Of a stretch of DNA of 64,000 nt, positions 1 to 12,500 are shown piece by piece. The notes under the pieces are model-generated. The model was not told the origin of the DNA, ran no database searches, and saw nothing but the letters and a program-made list of their open reading frames with translations. Origin of the DNA: Proteles cristata cristata (lineage: Eukaryota > Chordata > Mammalia > Carnivora > Hyaenidae). The position numbers and the translations under genes are program-made. The stretch covers positions 248,001 to 312,000 of the forward strand of contig JAESUZ010002888.1 in assembly GCA_017311185.1 (NCBI GenBank), read 5' to 3'. Positions within the stretch are counted from its first letter, which is position 1; each line of letters starts with the position of its first letter.

Positions 1-207
1 GTGGCTTAGTCGGTTAAGCGTCCGACTTTCGCTTAGGTCATGATCTCGCGGTTCGTGGGTTCGAGCCCCGCGTCGGGCTCTGTGCTGACTGCCAGCTCAG
101 AGCCTGGAGCCTGTTTCAGTCTGTGACTCCCTCTCTCTCTGACCCTCCCCTGCTCACGCTGTCTCTCTATCTCTCCTAGAAATAAATAAAACATTTAAAA
201 AAAAAAA
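1..207 (+). mobile_element. tRNA-Lys-derived felid SINE, cut by the window edge
   Basis: The sequence begins inside the SINE head (GTGGCTTAGTCGGTTAAGCG), runs through the B-box-like GGGTTCGAGCCC and a CT-rich body, and ends in AAATAAATAAAACATTT plus an A run. The CTTTCGCTTAGG block and the CCTAGAAATAAAT tail place it in the youngest-looking subgroup here. The 5' end and left target duplication lie outside the window. Confidence 0.95.
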
Positions 208-239
208 GTTGTGATTAAAAAAAACAAAAAAAAACAAAG

Positions 240-381
240 TGGGCTCTAGCTGACAGCTGGATCTGTGCTGTAGGCTCAGAGCCCAACTCAAGGCTCAAAC
301 TCACAGACCGGACTGCGAGATCATGACCTGAGCCAAAGTTAGACGCTCAACCACTCAACCAGTTGAGCCACCCAGGGGCCT
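240..381 (-). mobile_element. Felid SINE fragment, antisense
   Basis: The reverse complement of a SINE head (GAGCCACCCAGGGGCC at the right end) follows a diverged tRNA-like part. The CT-rich body and A tail are missing, so this is a truncated or eroded copy. It lies about 32 bp from the preceding plus-strand SINE, making an inverted pair. Confidence 0.85.
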
Positions 382-423
382 CAACGAACAAACTTTTTTT
401 TTTTTTTTTAGTGAAGTTCTGAT

Positions 424-543
424 GCCCCTGGGTGGCTCAGGCGGTTAAGTGTCAGACTCTTGGTTTCAGCTCAGGTCATGATCTCATAGTTTCACAGATT
501 CGAGACCCACATAGGCTGTGCACTGATGCAGAGACTGCCTGGG

Positions 544-591
<48 letters not shown>

Positions 592-682
592 CTTCTCTCT
601 CCCTCTCTCCCTCTCTCTCTGTGTCCTTCCCCTACTCACACCGTCTCTCTCAAAATTAATGAATAAACTTAAAACAAATAAA
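424..682 (+). mobile_element. Felid SINE with expanded (TC)n body
   Basis: The head CCCCTGGGTGGCTCAGGCGG is followed by a long (TC)n run at about 546-590 and a tail AAATTAATGAATAAACTT. The flanks GAAGTTCTGAT (413-423) and GAAGTACTGAT (683-693) are a target duplication with one mismatch. The downstream flank is L1 3' sequence, so the SINE appears inserted at or in an old L1. Confidence 0.93.
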
Positions 683-1030
683 GAAGTACTGATACATGCT
701 ACAACACAGATCAGCCTTAAAAACCTTAAGCTAAAAGAAAAAAATCTAGTCACAAACAACACATATTCTATGATCCTATTTATATGGAAAATCAAAAATA
801 AGCAAATCTGTAGAGACAGAAATGAGTGTGATGGTGACATAGGCCTAGGGCATGCAGGGCTGTGTGGGGCGGGGAAAGGGCAGTGACTGGTAATGCATAC
901 AGGGTTTCTTTATGGGGTGATGGAAATGTGAAATTTATTGTGGTAATAACTGAACTATTCTGTAAATACACTGAAAACTAATTAACTGTGCATTTGTGTA
1001 TGAAATAAATTTCAGTAAACCTGTTAAAAA
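683..1030 (+). mobile_element. Old L1 3' end fragment
   Basis: The sequence follows the familiar mammalian L1 terminal theme: ACTGATACATGCTACAACA, then a stretch encoding the degraded ORF2 end, then TTTATGGGGTGATGGAAATGT and a closing GAAATAAATTTCAGTAAAC. It is heavily mutated with no open frame. The subfamily cannot be assigned by eye. Confidence 0.7.
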
Positions 1031-1059
1031 TCAATCTAATTTAGCACATCAACAAAAAG

Positions 1060-2780
1060 AAAAAAAGAAAAAGGAAATGCTCACATCTATGTATTCAGAA
1101 AAGACTAGATAAAATTCAATCAGCACTCATTAAAAAAACCTTCATAGCAAAGTAAAAATGGAAATGACTACAAAAAGTCTACAGTTAACATCAATCGTGA
1201 TTTTGAAATATAAAAACGTCCCCTTGATTCTGAGGAATGAGTTGAGGATATTCTATTAATCAACTAGATACAACATTGTACTGGAGTTTTTAATACATTC
1301 GATGAGGTCAAAAATGGAAATAGTATAAAATAGGTAAAGAAGTAATAAAACTGTCATTGTTTGCATATGATTTGTATCTTTTAAAAATCCAAAGAAATCT
1401 GTTAGAACACTAAATGAAATTAAGCAAAATCTCGGGATACAAAGTTTGCACACAAGATAAAGATGTAGAAAAAATTTCTATATTCCAGTTTTACAATATG
1501 ATATTTATAAAACTACCATTTCAGAAGTATCAAAAACATCAAATACACAACGTATTAAACTAATGAAAATAGCCAAGTCTTCTACAGTGAAAACTACAAA
1601 GCACTGTTGAGAAAATTTAAATAATCTAAACACATAAGGGGATTATACGATGCTGTAAATTAAAAGTTTCAATATTATAGATAACTCTTCCTAAATTTTT
1701 CTATGGATTCAATACAAAATACATAAAGAACTTATATGAATCAATAGGAAAAAGCAGAAAATCCAGTCGAGATAGAACAATAACCTTTCATTGGATCTTT
1801 ATAATAATACATATTCAAATGGACAATAAACAATGAAAAGGTGCTCACTTTCATTAGACTTCAGAGAAATAAAAAATAAAAACACAGTGGAAAGCCACTA
1901 TGTAACCTCCCCCCCAAATGTATAAACTTAAAAAAAAATGTCAAAGTTATATACCAAAGTGCTTTAAAGGACTGGAGCTATTTAAACTCTCATATACCAC
2001 CAGTGAAAGTACAACTACTTTGCAATTTGTTTAACAATATCTAATAAAGTGAAACACATATACTTTATTACCCAGTAATTCTATTTCTAGGTGTATAGCC
2101 AACTGAAATGCATATAATACATTCAGCAAATACATAGTAGTAGATTAGAATTTTTATAGCAGAACTACACATAATAGTGCCAAAATTTTAGCTTCCCAAA
2201 TGTCCAACAACTGAGAATGGATATATAAATAGTGATATATTCACATATTGGAATGTGATACAGCAAGGAAAAATTTTAAACTACAAATTTTTACATCAAT
2301 ATGGATGAACCTCATAACTGAAATGTGAAATAATAAGTGCTAGGCACAAAAGACACCATACCGCATTTACATAAAGTTCAAAAAAACCCGAAACTACTCT
2401 TTGATTTTATTTTATTTTTTTAAAATATTTTATTTATTTCTAGGAGAGAGAGACAGCGTGAGCAGGGGAGGGTCAGAGAGAGAGGGAGTCACAGACTGAA
2501 ACAGGCTCCAGGCTCTGAGCTGGCAGTCAGCACACAGTCCGACACGGGGCTCGAACCCACGAACCGCGAGATCATGACCTAAGCGAAAGTCGGACGCTTA
2601 ACCGACTAAGCCACCCAGGCGCCCCTACTCTTTGATTTTAGAAGTTGCCATAGTGGTGACTCTCTGGAGAGAAAAGAAACTGAAAACAGATACTTCTACA
2701 GAGATCATAATGTGTTTATTATTCTAGTTGTGCTTACCATGATGAAGGGGAATTTTAAAAATTTATCATTATACAATTTA
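1060..2780 (+). mobile_element. Ancient degraded L1 (ORF2 RT region to 3' end)
   Basis: Decayed L1 ORF2 landmarks occur in order. AGATAAAATTCAATCAGCAC near 1110 corresponds to the DKIQ-type segment. TTTGCATATGATTTG near 1358 occupies the position of the FADD catalytic motif, now reading FAYDL. The terminal ORF2 theme (CAAATGTCCAACAACTGAGA, GGAATGTGATACAGCAA) follows near 2196-2270. Stops occur throughout all frames. A SINE interrupts it at 2410-2624. The right boundary is approximate. Confidence 0.65.
2410..2624 (-). mobile_element. Young felid SINE in old L1
   Basis: This antisense copy begins with poly-T and TTTATTTATTTCTAGGAGAG and ends GCCACCCAGGCGCCCC. A 15-16-bp perfect target duplication (CTACTCTTTGATTTTA) flanks it at 2394-2409 and 2625-2640. 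It belongs to the CTTAGGTCATGATCTCGCGG subgroup shared by several near-identical copies in the window. Confidence 0.97.
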
Positions 2781-3648
2781 TTTATATATATTTTTCTGTG
2801 CAAGCTATTCCTTAATGAGCACCTTACAGCGTGAGCATGATGGAATGAATGAATGTATATTTCATTTTAAGAAGTAAAAATATTGTGGTACGCCTGGAAT
2901 ACAGGAAATATACTCTAAAGAGAATGCATAAACAGAACACACTGCATAATCCAAACTAGAAGAATCTTTATAACAAAAAAGAAAGAATTTACAGCAAGTT
3001 CCTTGTCTATCATCTTAGAAAACCCAATAATGTTATTTAAAACTTAAGATAATGGAATCCTCTATATTTGAGAACCTCTTTTCCTTTTCATGATTTCTCA
3101 GGGATATTAAAGAGTTACTGAGAAATACCTGTAAATTATTCTGGTACTGTGTAATATAAATGGAACAAGTCTCCAAGGAAAATTAATTTTTAAAAGGAAC
3201 CATGCTCTTTACTAATGACTCTTCACCTTTCAGGAAGCAGTCCGCTCTTTGCATTCTTTGTAATATATTTCCAGGTTTGAAGACAAATTCTCTTGTATTT
3301 AAAAGATAAAAACAAAATAGAAGTGGACCTTTTATATCTTCAGCCTTATTTCCAATCAGAGGAGCAACATGTTCCTAGTTATCCAGTTTAACATTAAATA
3401 TAACATTGAAGACTTTTTTTTTAATTGAGGAAAGTATTTTTCCCTCGAGCTTTATTTAGTTGATCATTTTTTTTTCATGTCAGGATGTTACTGTGACAGG
3501 ATCCTTATGTTTGTACTGCTCTTGCATTCTCGGTTATTTACTATTCTTTTCATTGCTTTAATACAGCATCATAGCTTCTTGAATACAAAATCATAAAAGG
3601 ACAATGCCAGTTAATATTTTTAGTAGAATACACATTTTTTAAGTCTCT
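2781..3648. other. No recognisable gene or repeat
   Basis: This is AT-rich sequence with stops in all frames. I recognise no repeat family, RNA gene or regulatory pattern. Confidence 0.5.
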
Positions 3649-3817
3649 GGGGCACCTGGGTGGCTCAGTCAATTAAACATCCAATTCTTGATTTTGGCTC
3701 AGGTCATGATCTCACAGTTTGTGGGATCAAACCCCAGATCAGGCTCTGCGCTGACAGCATGAAGTCTGCTTAGGATCTCTCTCTCCCTTTCTCTCTGCTC
3801 CTCCCCTGCTTGTCCTG

Positions 3818-3848
<31 letters not shown>

Positions 3849-3922
3849 ATCCCTCCCTCCCTCCCTCCCTGTCCTTCTCTCTGTCTCTCTCTCTCTCTCA
3901 AAATAAAAACCTTTAAAAAAAA
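3649..3922 (+). mobile_element. Felid SINE with expanded pyrimidine tract
   Basis: The head GGGCACCTGGGTGGCTCAGT is followed by GTCATGATCTCACAG and a CT/CCCT-rich tract (about 3777-3899) much longer than in neighbouring copies. It ends AAATAAAAACCTTTAAAAAAAAA. More diverged than the young subgroup. Confidence 0.93.
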
Positions 3923-4271
3923 AGTTTCTGACATTTAGGAATAACAGTGATTACAAAAAAGCACATCCATGAATGGTTCTGATGGAAGAAACAGTCTCTT
4001 TCGGCATAAAGGCAAAACAACAGAATTTGGTCATTGAAATTGGATAATTTGACAAACAGTAAAAAGATCCTATGTGCTAGTTCAGGACACCTGTGAAGAT
4101 TTATTTTGATGGATGTATTCAAAGAAAATACTGCCTTTAAATTCCTACACTTAAGACTCTTCCTGATATAAAGATTACAGAGGCAAACGCTCTGATGATC
4201 ACTGGTTATCCTGTAATACCAAGATACTCAGATCCTACCCTTCTTGCGCCAAGTACTTCAGGCTATTCTGG
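3923..4271. other. No recognisable gene or repeat
   Basis: Short unique-looking stretch between two SINEs. Open frames here are brief, with no start context or domain I can recognise. Confidence 0.45.
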
Positions 4272-4288
4272 TATCTTGTCCCCTTCTT

Positions 4289-4507
4289 CTTTTTTTTTTT
4301 TTAATGTTTTATTTATTTCTAGAGAGAGAGAGAGACAGCGTGAGCAGGGGAGGGTCAGAGAGAGAGGGAGTCACAGACTGAAACAGGCTCCAGGCTCTGA
4401 GCTGGCAGTCAGCACAGAGCCCGACGCGGGGCTCGAACCCACGAACCGCGAGATCATGACCTAAGCGAAAGTCGGACGCTTAACCGACTAAGCCACCCAG
4501 GCGCCCC
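4289..4507 (-). mobile_element. Young felid SINE
   Basis: An antisense copy (poly-T, then TTTATTTATTTCTAGAGAGA, ending GCCACCCAGGCGCCCC) with a perfect 17-bp target duplication TATCTTGTCCCCTTCTT at 4272-4288 and 4508-4524. The perfect flanks and consensus-like B-box region mark a recent insertion. Confidence 0.97.
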
Positions 4508-4524
4508 TATCTTGTCCCCTTCTT

Positions 4525-5565
<1,041 letters not shown>

Positions 5566-6050
5566 GGAATAACAGTATTCCTTATATCTGTCGATTTTCC
5601 TATCAATTCATTTCTTCTTTCCAGGAACAAATGCCATTCTTAGTCCAGAAATAGTAACCCAGCTACCAGTAGAAGAGTATATTTATTTTTCTTCTTCCTT
5701 TTTTCCTGTTTACTTGTAGAAAGAAGTTTTCATGGATCTAGCTATAGAGTTCCACAGGATTCTTCTTTTGACAAACATACACAAGATTTGGAAACAAGAA
5801 GTTAGCCAAATCTGGGATTTTGAACAAGACCAATGCACCTAGCCTTTGACTGCCACTTTGTGTTTTGCCCACATTGCTATTTCATTCTCATGACAAGCAA
5901 CCAGTAACTATTATATAAAGCGTAATACTTTGCAGTCATTCTTTCCTCCATTCTTATTTCACAAATTAACATTGTCTCCTATGTATTTAAAATTGTAGGG
6001 TAAGATGCAAACTGAAGTCAGTAGCACATTACATCTCCTATACTAGTGCA
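5566..6050. other. No recognisable gene or repeat
   Basis: AT-rich stretch between the MAP2K2 retrocopy and the solo LTR. Nothing recognised. Confidence 0.45.
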
Positions 6051-6054
6051 CTAC

Positions 6055-6645
6055 TGTTGTGCCTGAATCGTGAGTCCCCAGAGACCACCAAGGAGCCGAC
6101 ACCGATGCAAGTACAAAAGGGTCTTTATTACAAGCTCGAGCAGGGTCTCACCCGCCTACCAGTGTAATGGCAGCAAGGTGAAGCCCCGAACAATAGTGAG
6201 CAGGGTTTTTATGGGGTAAGGGATGGGGGTGTTACAGTGCACACGTTGTATGTATGACATTATGACATAAGTTCCAATTACAATTGTACAGTAATACCCA
6301 TGGTAACAGCTTTGACCATTCAGTATCTGTGAGGTGTTCGTTACATTTGGTGGGACCCAATCACGACTTTTCAGAATCCTTTGAAAATGACCAATTATGA
6401 GGTGAGTTCAGAGGGCCCACGTGGGGTTCAGGCAAGCGGTGAGAAATTGGCTAGTTTGTACAGAATAACTGTCTACAGTTCCCAGCCTTGACTCAGACCA
6501 TAGGAATATTTTTTGATTAGCTGATCTGAGGGCGGTCGGAGGATGGCTTTAGCCTTGAGCAATCTGAGGAACTGGGGCTACGTGCAGCCCGAGGTCGCTC
6601 TTAATGGAGGCCTTAATTTCAAAATGACATTACTTAGGCTCTTCA
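6055..6645 (-). mobile_element. Solo LTR of a class I (gammaretrovirus-like) ERV
   Basis: The 591-bp element has TG...CA ends and is flanked by a 4-bp direct repeat CTAC (6051-6054 and 6646-6649), the size made by gammaretroviral integrases. Read on the minus strand it has a TATA-like ATAAAAA (6206-6212) and a polyadenylation signal AATAAA (6124-6129). Its U5-like end contains TTGGTGGTCTCTGGGGA, a motif common in class I ERV LTRs. No internal gag, pol or env sequence adjoins it, so it is a solo LTR left by LTR-LTR recombination. It could still carry promoter or polyadenylation activity in the minus direction. The family name is not determined. Confidence 0.85.
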
Positions 6646-6705
6646 CTACATTGTACTACATCTGAAATTATCTCCTCCTATTCTAAAATATAAATGTACC
6701 TTTCA

Positions 6706-8622
6706 GAAGGAGGGGGGGCAAGATGGCGGAGAAGTAAGGAGCTCCGTACTTGCACTCGCTCCCATTCATCACACAGAAAAGATCTGAAGCCATTGGAAAC
6801 CTTACAAAACCTGAGAGACTGGGAGAAAAAGGACGCAGAATCCACTGAGAAAGCCTTCTAACGTGAGTGCGAACCGGGGAAGGTAAAATCGGGCCGGGAT
6901 CGGAGCCTCCAGGGTGGGAGGCGATCCCCCTCTACCCTCTACGGGGAGTGAGAGGGGAAAAGGAGAGAGTCCGAGACAGAAAAATCTCCGCTCGGTGCAT
7001 AGAAAGACCGTACTTGCCAAATACCTGCACACCAGGTCCCCTCGCGACAACTGGTCCTGAGGGAGGCTGAGCACACAAACTGCTTCTTTGTGCCGCTCCT
7101 GGAGGTTGGGTTTTAAAGCAGTGGTGGCGCGCCTGCCGCCATTGTAGCTCCAGGGCGGCTGGGACCCCTGAAAGAGACGCGCTGACACCGGGCGCCGCGC
7201 TCCTGGCTGGCTGGAACTCGAGAGGGAAGGCAAAGAGCTAAAAACTGGGAAATTTGCCTGTGAGTTCGTACTTCGGGTGACAAGCCATAGAGGGACCCGG
7301 TTTTCCTCACTCCAGCGGGCTCAGGCTACACAGACCCGGCAGGCAAGCCCCCGTGCATGCGCACCAGCCCGACCCAGAGAAGGAAGCAGCGATCCTGACT
7401 CCAACCTCAGAGCTCAGCAGGGGGCCTGGAATAGCCCAAGGGGGTTGTCTGGGACGCTGTGTCTAAGGCAACTTCACGGGGCACGCGGACTGGGATTTGG
7501 AGTTTGGAACCGGCCTGGGTTGAAGAGTGCAACCAACTTCGGCTGCGTCCCCGGAACGGGGAGTTGACACACCAAAAAAAAAGCGAGTTGCAGCGCGGGG
7601 TTCAAGAAGGGACTGGAGCACCGTCACTCTCCTCCCCACAATCGCCAAGGCAGAACCCCCACCTGAGGCATCAGATCACGCCACGTCCATCCCTGCCTGA
7701 GAGGTGCCCTCCTCCTTTTTTTTTTCCCCTTTTTTTTGTTTTTTTTCCTTTTTTTCTTCTTTCTTTTTTTTCCCTTTCTTTTCTCTTTTTTTCTTCTTCT
7801 TTCTCTTTTCTTGCTTTTTCCCCCAAAACACTGACCTGATTAACTCTGGTCGCCAGCTTGCTTAAACAATCACAAGTCCATTCTGTAAATGTAAATTCTA
7901 CACCTACCGACTTTTTCAGCTATTTCTCTCAGGAGTAATTAGACTATATAGTTTCTCTGGATAATTCCAGCATCCTTCTCTCACCTATCCAACCATATTC
8001 TACCCTTTACCTCTTTGAAAAAAGCTTCTTATTCCTTCTGCCTGTTCATTCTATTTCCAAATCTGCCTTGTCTCACCCTGCCTTCTCTCTTTTTCTCTAT
8101 GCTCTTCAACCAGCACTGCATACACACGGCTATTTAACTGTAGCTGGGAAAACCAGGTATATGCTTTAAACCATTCTTTGTCCATCGGTTTTCTTCTTTT
8201 TTTCCTTTTTTTTCCTCCTTTTTGACCCTTTTATGTATTTTATGCTCCCTATTATTCGCCCTCCCTCCTCCATCTTTTCTATTAACTTTTTCGTTTTCCC
8301 TCTCGCTTTGCATGTTAGTTGAATCAGCCTGTGCGTTTGTGTGCTCCTGCTCCCTGTGTGTTTGTCTGTCTGTTTTCTTTTCCAGGGCTACCTCAAGAAA
8401 CAAGCTAGAGTACACAAGGTGAAGAGTGCCAAATATCACTACGAATAGGAAAATAAAATAACTAAGGTCCCAACAAGAGTGACCGAGGGATACCATTCAA
8501 AAAACAATCTCTGAAAGGATAGGCTCTGGAAAGTCAAAGAGTTTCTTGGATATAGCAGTGCTCATAGAAACAGAGAGCATAACAGGTCTTTAAAACCAAC
8601 AAGAGCCGGAAAGCTAACTAAA
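6706..8622 (+). promoter_or_regulatory. L1 5' UTR / internal promoter region
   Basis: The region begins with a GGAGGGGGGGCAAGATGGCG-type start. CAAGATGGC at 6719-6727 matches the YY1 site that sets the transcription start in human L1, so a similar role is inferred. The first ~900 bp are GC-rich with many CpGs. A long pyrimidine-rich tract follows at about 7705-7823, then AT-rich sequence. Open frames here (for example 7277-7567 and 7459-7839) overlap low-complexity sequence and resemble no L1 protein. Confidence 0.75.
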
Positions 8623-9509
8623 ATGACGAAACGAAAGAGCTCTCCTCCAAAGAAACTCCAAGAAGAAATGACAGCTAATGAACTGCTCAAAACAGATATC
8701 AGCAGCATAAGTGAACAAGATTTTAGAATAATAATGATAAAATTAATAGCAGGGCTTGAAAAAAACATAGGAGACATCAAAGAAACTATGGCTACAGACA
8801 GAATGGAAAATAAAAATAGGCATGAAGAATTAAAAAATGCGATAAATGAGATACATAATAAATTAGAGGCCTCCAATGCATGGATTGAAGAGGCAGAAAG
8901 GAGAATAAGTGATTTAGAAGACACCATTATAGAAAAACAAGAAGCTGACAAAAAAAGAGACAAACTGATCCAGGAACAGAAGAATTCGAGAGCTCAGCGA
9001 CACAGTCAAACGCAACAATATCCGTATCATAGGAATCCCAGAAGAGGAAGAGAGAGGGAAAGGTGCTGAAGGAGTCCTGGAACAAATTATAGCAGAGAAC
9101 TTCCCCGACCTGGAGAAGGAAGTCAATGTGGAAATACAAGAGGCTCAGAGGACTCCCCTCAGACGTAACTTGAATCGATCTTCTGCACGACATATCATCG
9201 TAAAAATGGCAAAATACAAGGACAAAGAGAATTTTGAAAGCAGCTAGGGAGAAAAGGGCCCTCACATACAAAGGGAAACCCATCAGAGTGGTGACAGACC
9301 TATCTACTGAAACGTGGCAGGCCAGAAAGGAATGGCAAGAGATCTTCAACGTGATGAACAGTAAAAATATGCAGCCAAGAATCCTCTATCCAGCAAGCCT
9401 GTCATTCAAAATAGAAGGAGAGATAAAAGCCTTTCCAAACAAACAGAAATTGAAAGAATTTGTCACCACGAAGCCAGCCCTACAAGAAATCCTGAGGGGG
9501 ATGCTCTGA
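8623..9509 (+). pseudogene. L1 ORF1 (nucleic acid-binding protein), two frameshifts
   Basis: ORF1p is the RNA-binding trimeric chaperone of the L1 ribonucleoprotein. The first frame (8623-~8990) starts at ATG and gives a charged N-terminus, then a coiled-coil-like part (LEASNAWIEEAERRISDLED). Near 8985-8990 the frame shifts; the RRM-like continuation, including IRIIGIPEEEER, lies in another frame. Near 9226-9232 a second shift (apparent 2-nt loss before ILKAAREKR) moves the C-terminal domain into the frame ending at 9509. The last part keeps AAREKRALTYKGKPIRVV and the terminal QEILRGML. Joined length would be about 295 codons, normal for mammalian ORF1. Confidence 0.9.
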
Positions 9510-9555
9510 AGAAAAGGTTGCAAGGAACAAAGATTTCAGAGACACCACCACAAAC

Positions 9556-12500
9556 ATGAACCCTACAAAAGATACAAAGACTCTAAACCCACATATTTCA
9601 ATAATAACACTGAATGTAAATGGGCTGAATGCTCCAATCAAAAGACATAGGGTAGCAGAATGGATTAAAAAACAAAATCCATCTATATACTGTCTACAAG
9701 AAACTCATTTTAGACGGGAAGATACCTTCAGATTAAAAGTAAGGGGATGGAGAAATATATATCATGCTACAGGAAATCAAAAGAAAGCCGGAGTAGCGAT
9801 ACTTATGTCAGACAAACTGGACTTTAAATTAAAGACAATCACAAGAGATGAAGAAGGGCACTACATAATAATTACAGGGTCCATCCATCAGGAAGAACTA
9901 ACAATCATAAATGTCTACGCAACGAATATGGGAGCACCTAAATATCTAAAACAATTAATCACAAACAGAAACGAGCTTCTAGATAAGAATGTGCTAATAG
10001 CAGGGGACTTTAATACTCCCCTTACAGCAATGGATAGGTCAATCAGACAGAAAATCACTAAAGAAATAATGGACTTGAAAGATACATTGGACCAGATGGA
10101 CCTGATGGATATATTTAGAACTTTACATCCTGAGGCCAGGGAATTTACTTTCTTCTCAAGGGCGCATGGCACATTCTCCAAGATAGATCACATATTGGGA
10201 CATAAAGCAGCCCTCAATAAATATAAAAGAATAGAGATCATACCATGCACACTGTCAGATCATAATGCTTTGAAACTTGAAATCAATTACAGGAAGAAGT
10301 CTGGAAAACCTCCAAAAACATGGAGGTTAAAGAACACCCTTCTAAAGAATGAATGGGCCAATCAGGCAATTAGAGATGAAATTTTAAAAATATATGGAAA
10401 CAAATGAAAATGAAAACACAACAATTCAAAATCTATGGGATGCGGCAAGGCAGTCCTAAGAGGAAAGTACATTGCTCTCCAGGCCTATTTCAAGAGATTA
10501 GAAAAAGCGCAAGTCCAAAATCTAACAGCTCACCTAAAGGAACTAGAGGCAGAGCAACAAGAACGCCCTAAACCCGGTAGAAGAAGAGAAATAGTAAAAA
10601 TTAGAGCAGAAATAAACAACATAGAGACCAAAGAAACAATTGAACAGATCCATGAAACCAAGAGCTGGTTTTTTGAAAACGTCAACAAAATTGACAAACC
10701 TCTAGCCAGACTTATCCAAAAGAAAAGAGAGAGCACCCAAATAGACAAACTTATGAATGAAAATGGACTTATTACAACCAACCCCTCAGAAATACAAGCA
10801 ATTATCAGGGAATACTATGAAAAATTATATGCCAACAAATTGGACAACTTAGAAGAAATGGACAAATTCCTAAACACACACTCACTACCAAAAATCACAC
10901 GGGAAGAAATAGAAAACCTGAACAGACCCATAAAGAGTGAAGAAATTGAATCAGTGATCAAAAATCTCCCAACAAATAAGAGCCCTGGACCTGATGGCTT
11001 CCCCAGGGAATTCTACCAGACATTTAAAACAGAATTAATCCCAATTCTTCTCAAGTTATTCCAAAAAATAGAAAGCAAAGGAAAACTCCCGGACTCATTT
11101 TATGAAGCCAGCATCACACTGATTCTCAAGCCAGACAGAGATCCAGCAAAAAAAGAGAACTACAGGCCAATATCCTTGATGAATACGGATGCCAAAATTC
11201 TCAACAAGATCCTCGCAAGTCGAATCCAGCAGCATATAAAAAGAATCATCCACCAAGATCAAGTGGGATTCATTCCCGGGTTACAGGGCTGGTTCAACAT
11301 TCGCAAATCAATCAGTGTGATATATCATATCAATAAAAGAAAAGATAAAAACCATATGATCCTGTCAATAGATGCAGAAAAAGCATTTGACAAATACAGC
11401 ATCCCTTCTTAATAAAGACTCTCGAGAAAGTTGGGATAGAAGGAACCTACTTAAACATCATCAAAGCCATCTATGAGAAGCCTTCAGCGAACATCATCCT
11501 CAACGGGAAAAACTCAGAGCTTTCCCCCTGAGATCAGGAACACGACAGGGATGCCCACTCTCACCACTGCTGTTTAACATAGTGCTGGAAGTCCTAGCAT
11601 CAACCATCAGACACCAAAAGGAAATCAAAGGCATCAGAATTGGCAAAGAGGAAGTCAAACTTTCACTCTTCGCAGATGACATGATACTCAACATCGAAAA
11701 CCCGACAGACTCCACCAGAAGCCTACTAGAACGGATCCAAGAATTCAGCCAAGTTGCAGGGTACAAAATCAACGTACAGAAATCGGTTGCATTTTTATAC
11801 ACCAACAATGAAACAACAGAAAGAGAAATCAAGAAACTGATCCCATTCACAATTGCACAAAAAACCATAAAATACCTCGGAATAAACCTAACCAAGGATA
11901 CAAGAGATCTGTATGATGAAAACTATAGAAAACTTATGAAGGAAATTGAAGAAGACACAAAGAAATGGAAAAACATTCCATGCTCATGGATGGGAAGAAT
12001 AAATATAGTTAAGATGTCATTACTACCTAAGGCACTCTACACATTCAATGCAATTCCAATTAAAATTGCACCAGCATACTTCTCAAAACTAGAACAAACT
12101 ATCCAAAAATTTGTATGGAACCACAAAAGACCCCGAATAGCCAAAGTAATCCTGAAAAATAAAACCAAAACGGGAGGGATCACCATCCCAGACTTTAGCC
12201 TCTACTACAAAACTGTCATCATCAAGGCAGTATGGTATTGGCACAAAAACAGACACATAGACCAATGGAACAGAATTGAGAACTCAGAAGTGGACCCAAA
12301 GTATACAGCCAACTAATCTTTGACAAAGCAGGAAAGAATATCCGATGGAAAAAAGACAGCCTTTTTAACAGATGGTGTTGGGAGAACTGGACAGCAACAT
12401 GCAGAAGAATGAAACTAGATCATTTCTCACACCATGCACAAAAATAAACTCAAAATGGATAAAGGACCTGAACGTGAGACAGGAAACTATCAACACCCTA

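Noticed and set aside
432..840. Open frames on both strands rich in serine-leucine or arginine-glutamate repeats
   Set aside because: They are translations of the (TC)n/(GA)n tract of a SINE.
7459..7839. 126-codon open frame in the L1 5' UTR ending in phenylalanine-rich sequence
   Set aside because: Its second half is translation of the polypyrimidine tract and it resembles no L1 protein.
8134..8496. 120-codon minus-strand open frame in the L1 5' UTR
   Set aside because: Charged low-complexity sequence from the antisense of a T/C-rich region. Less placed like ORF0 than the 6802-7233 frame.
10435..11412. 325-codon reverse-transcriptase frame as a possible intact gene
   Set aside because: It is the middle of the L1 ORF2, starting and ending at frameshifts; the ATG is not the natural start.
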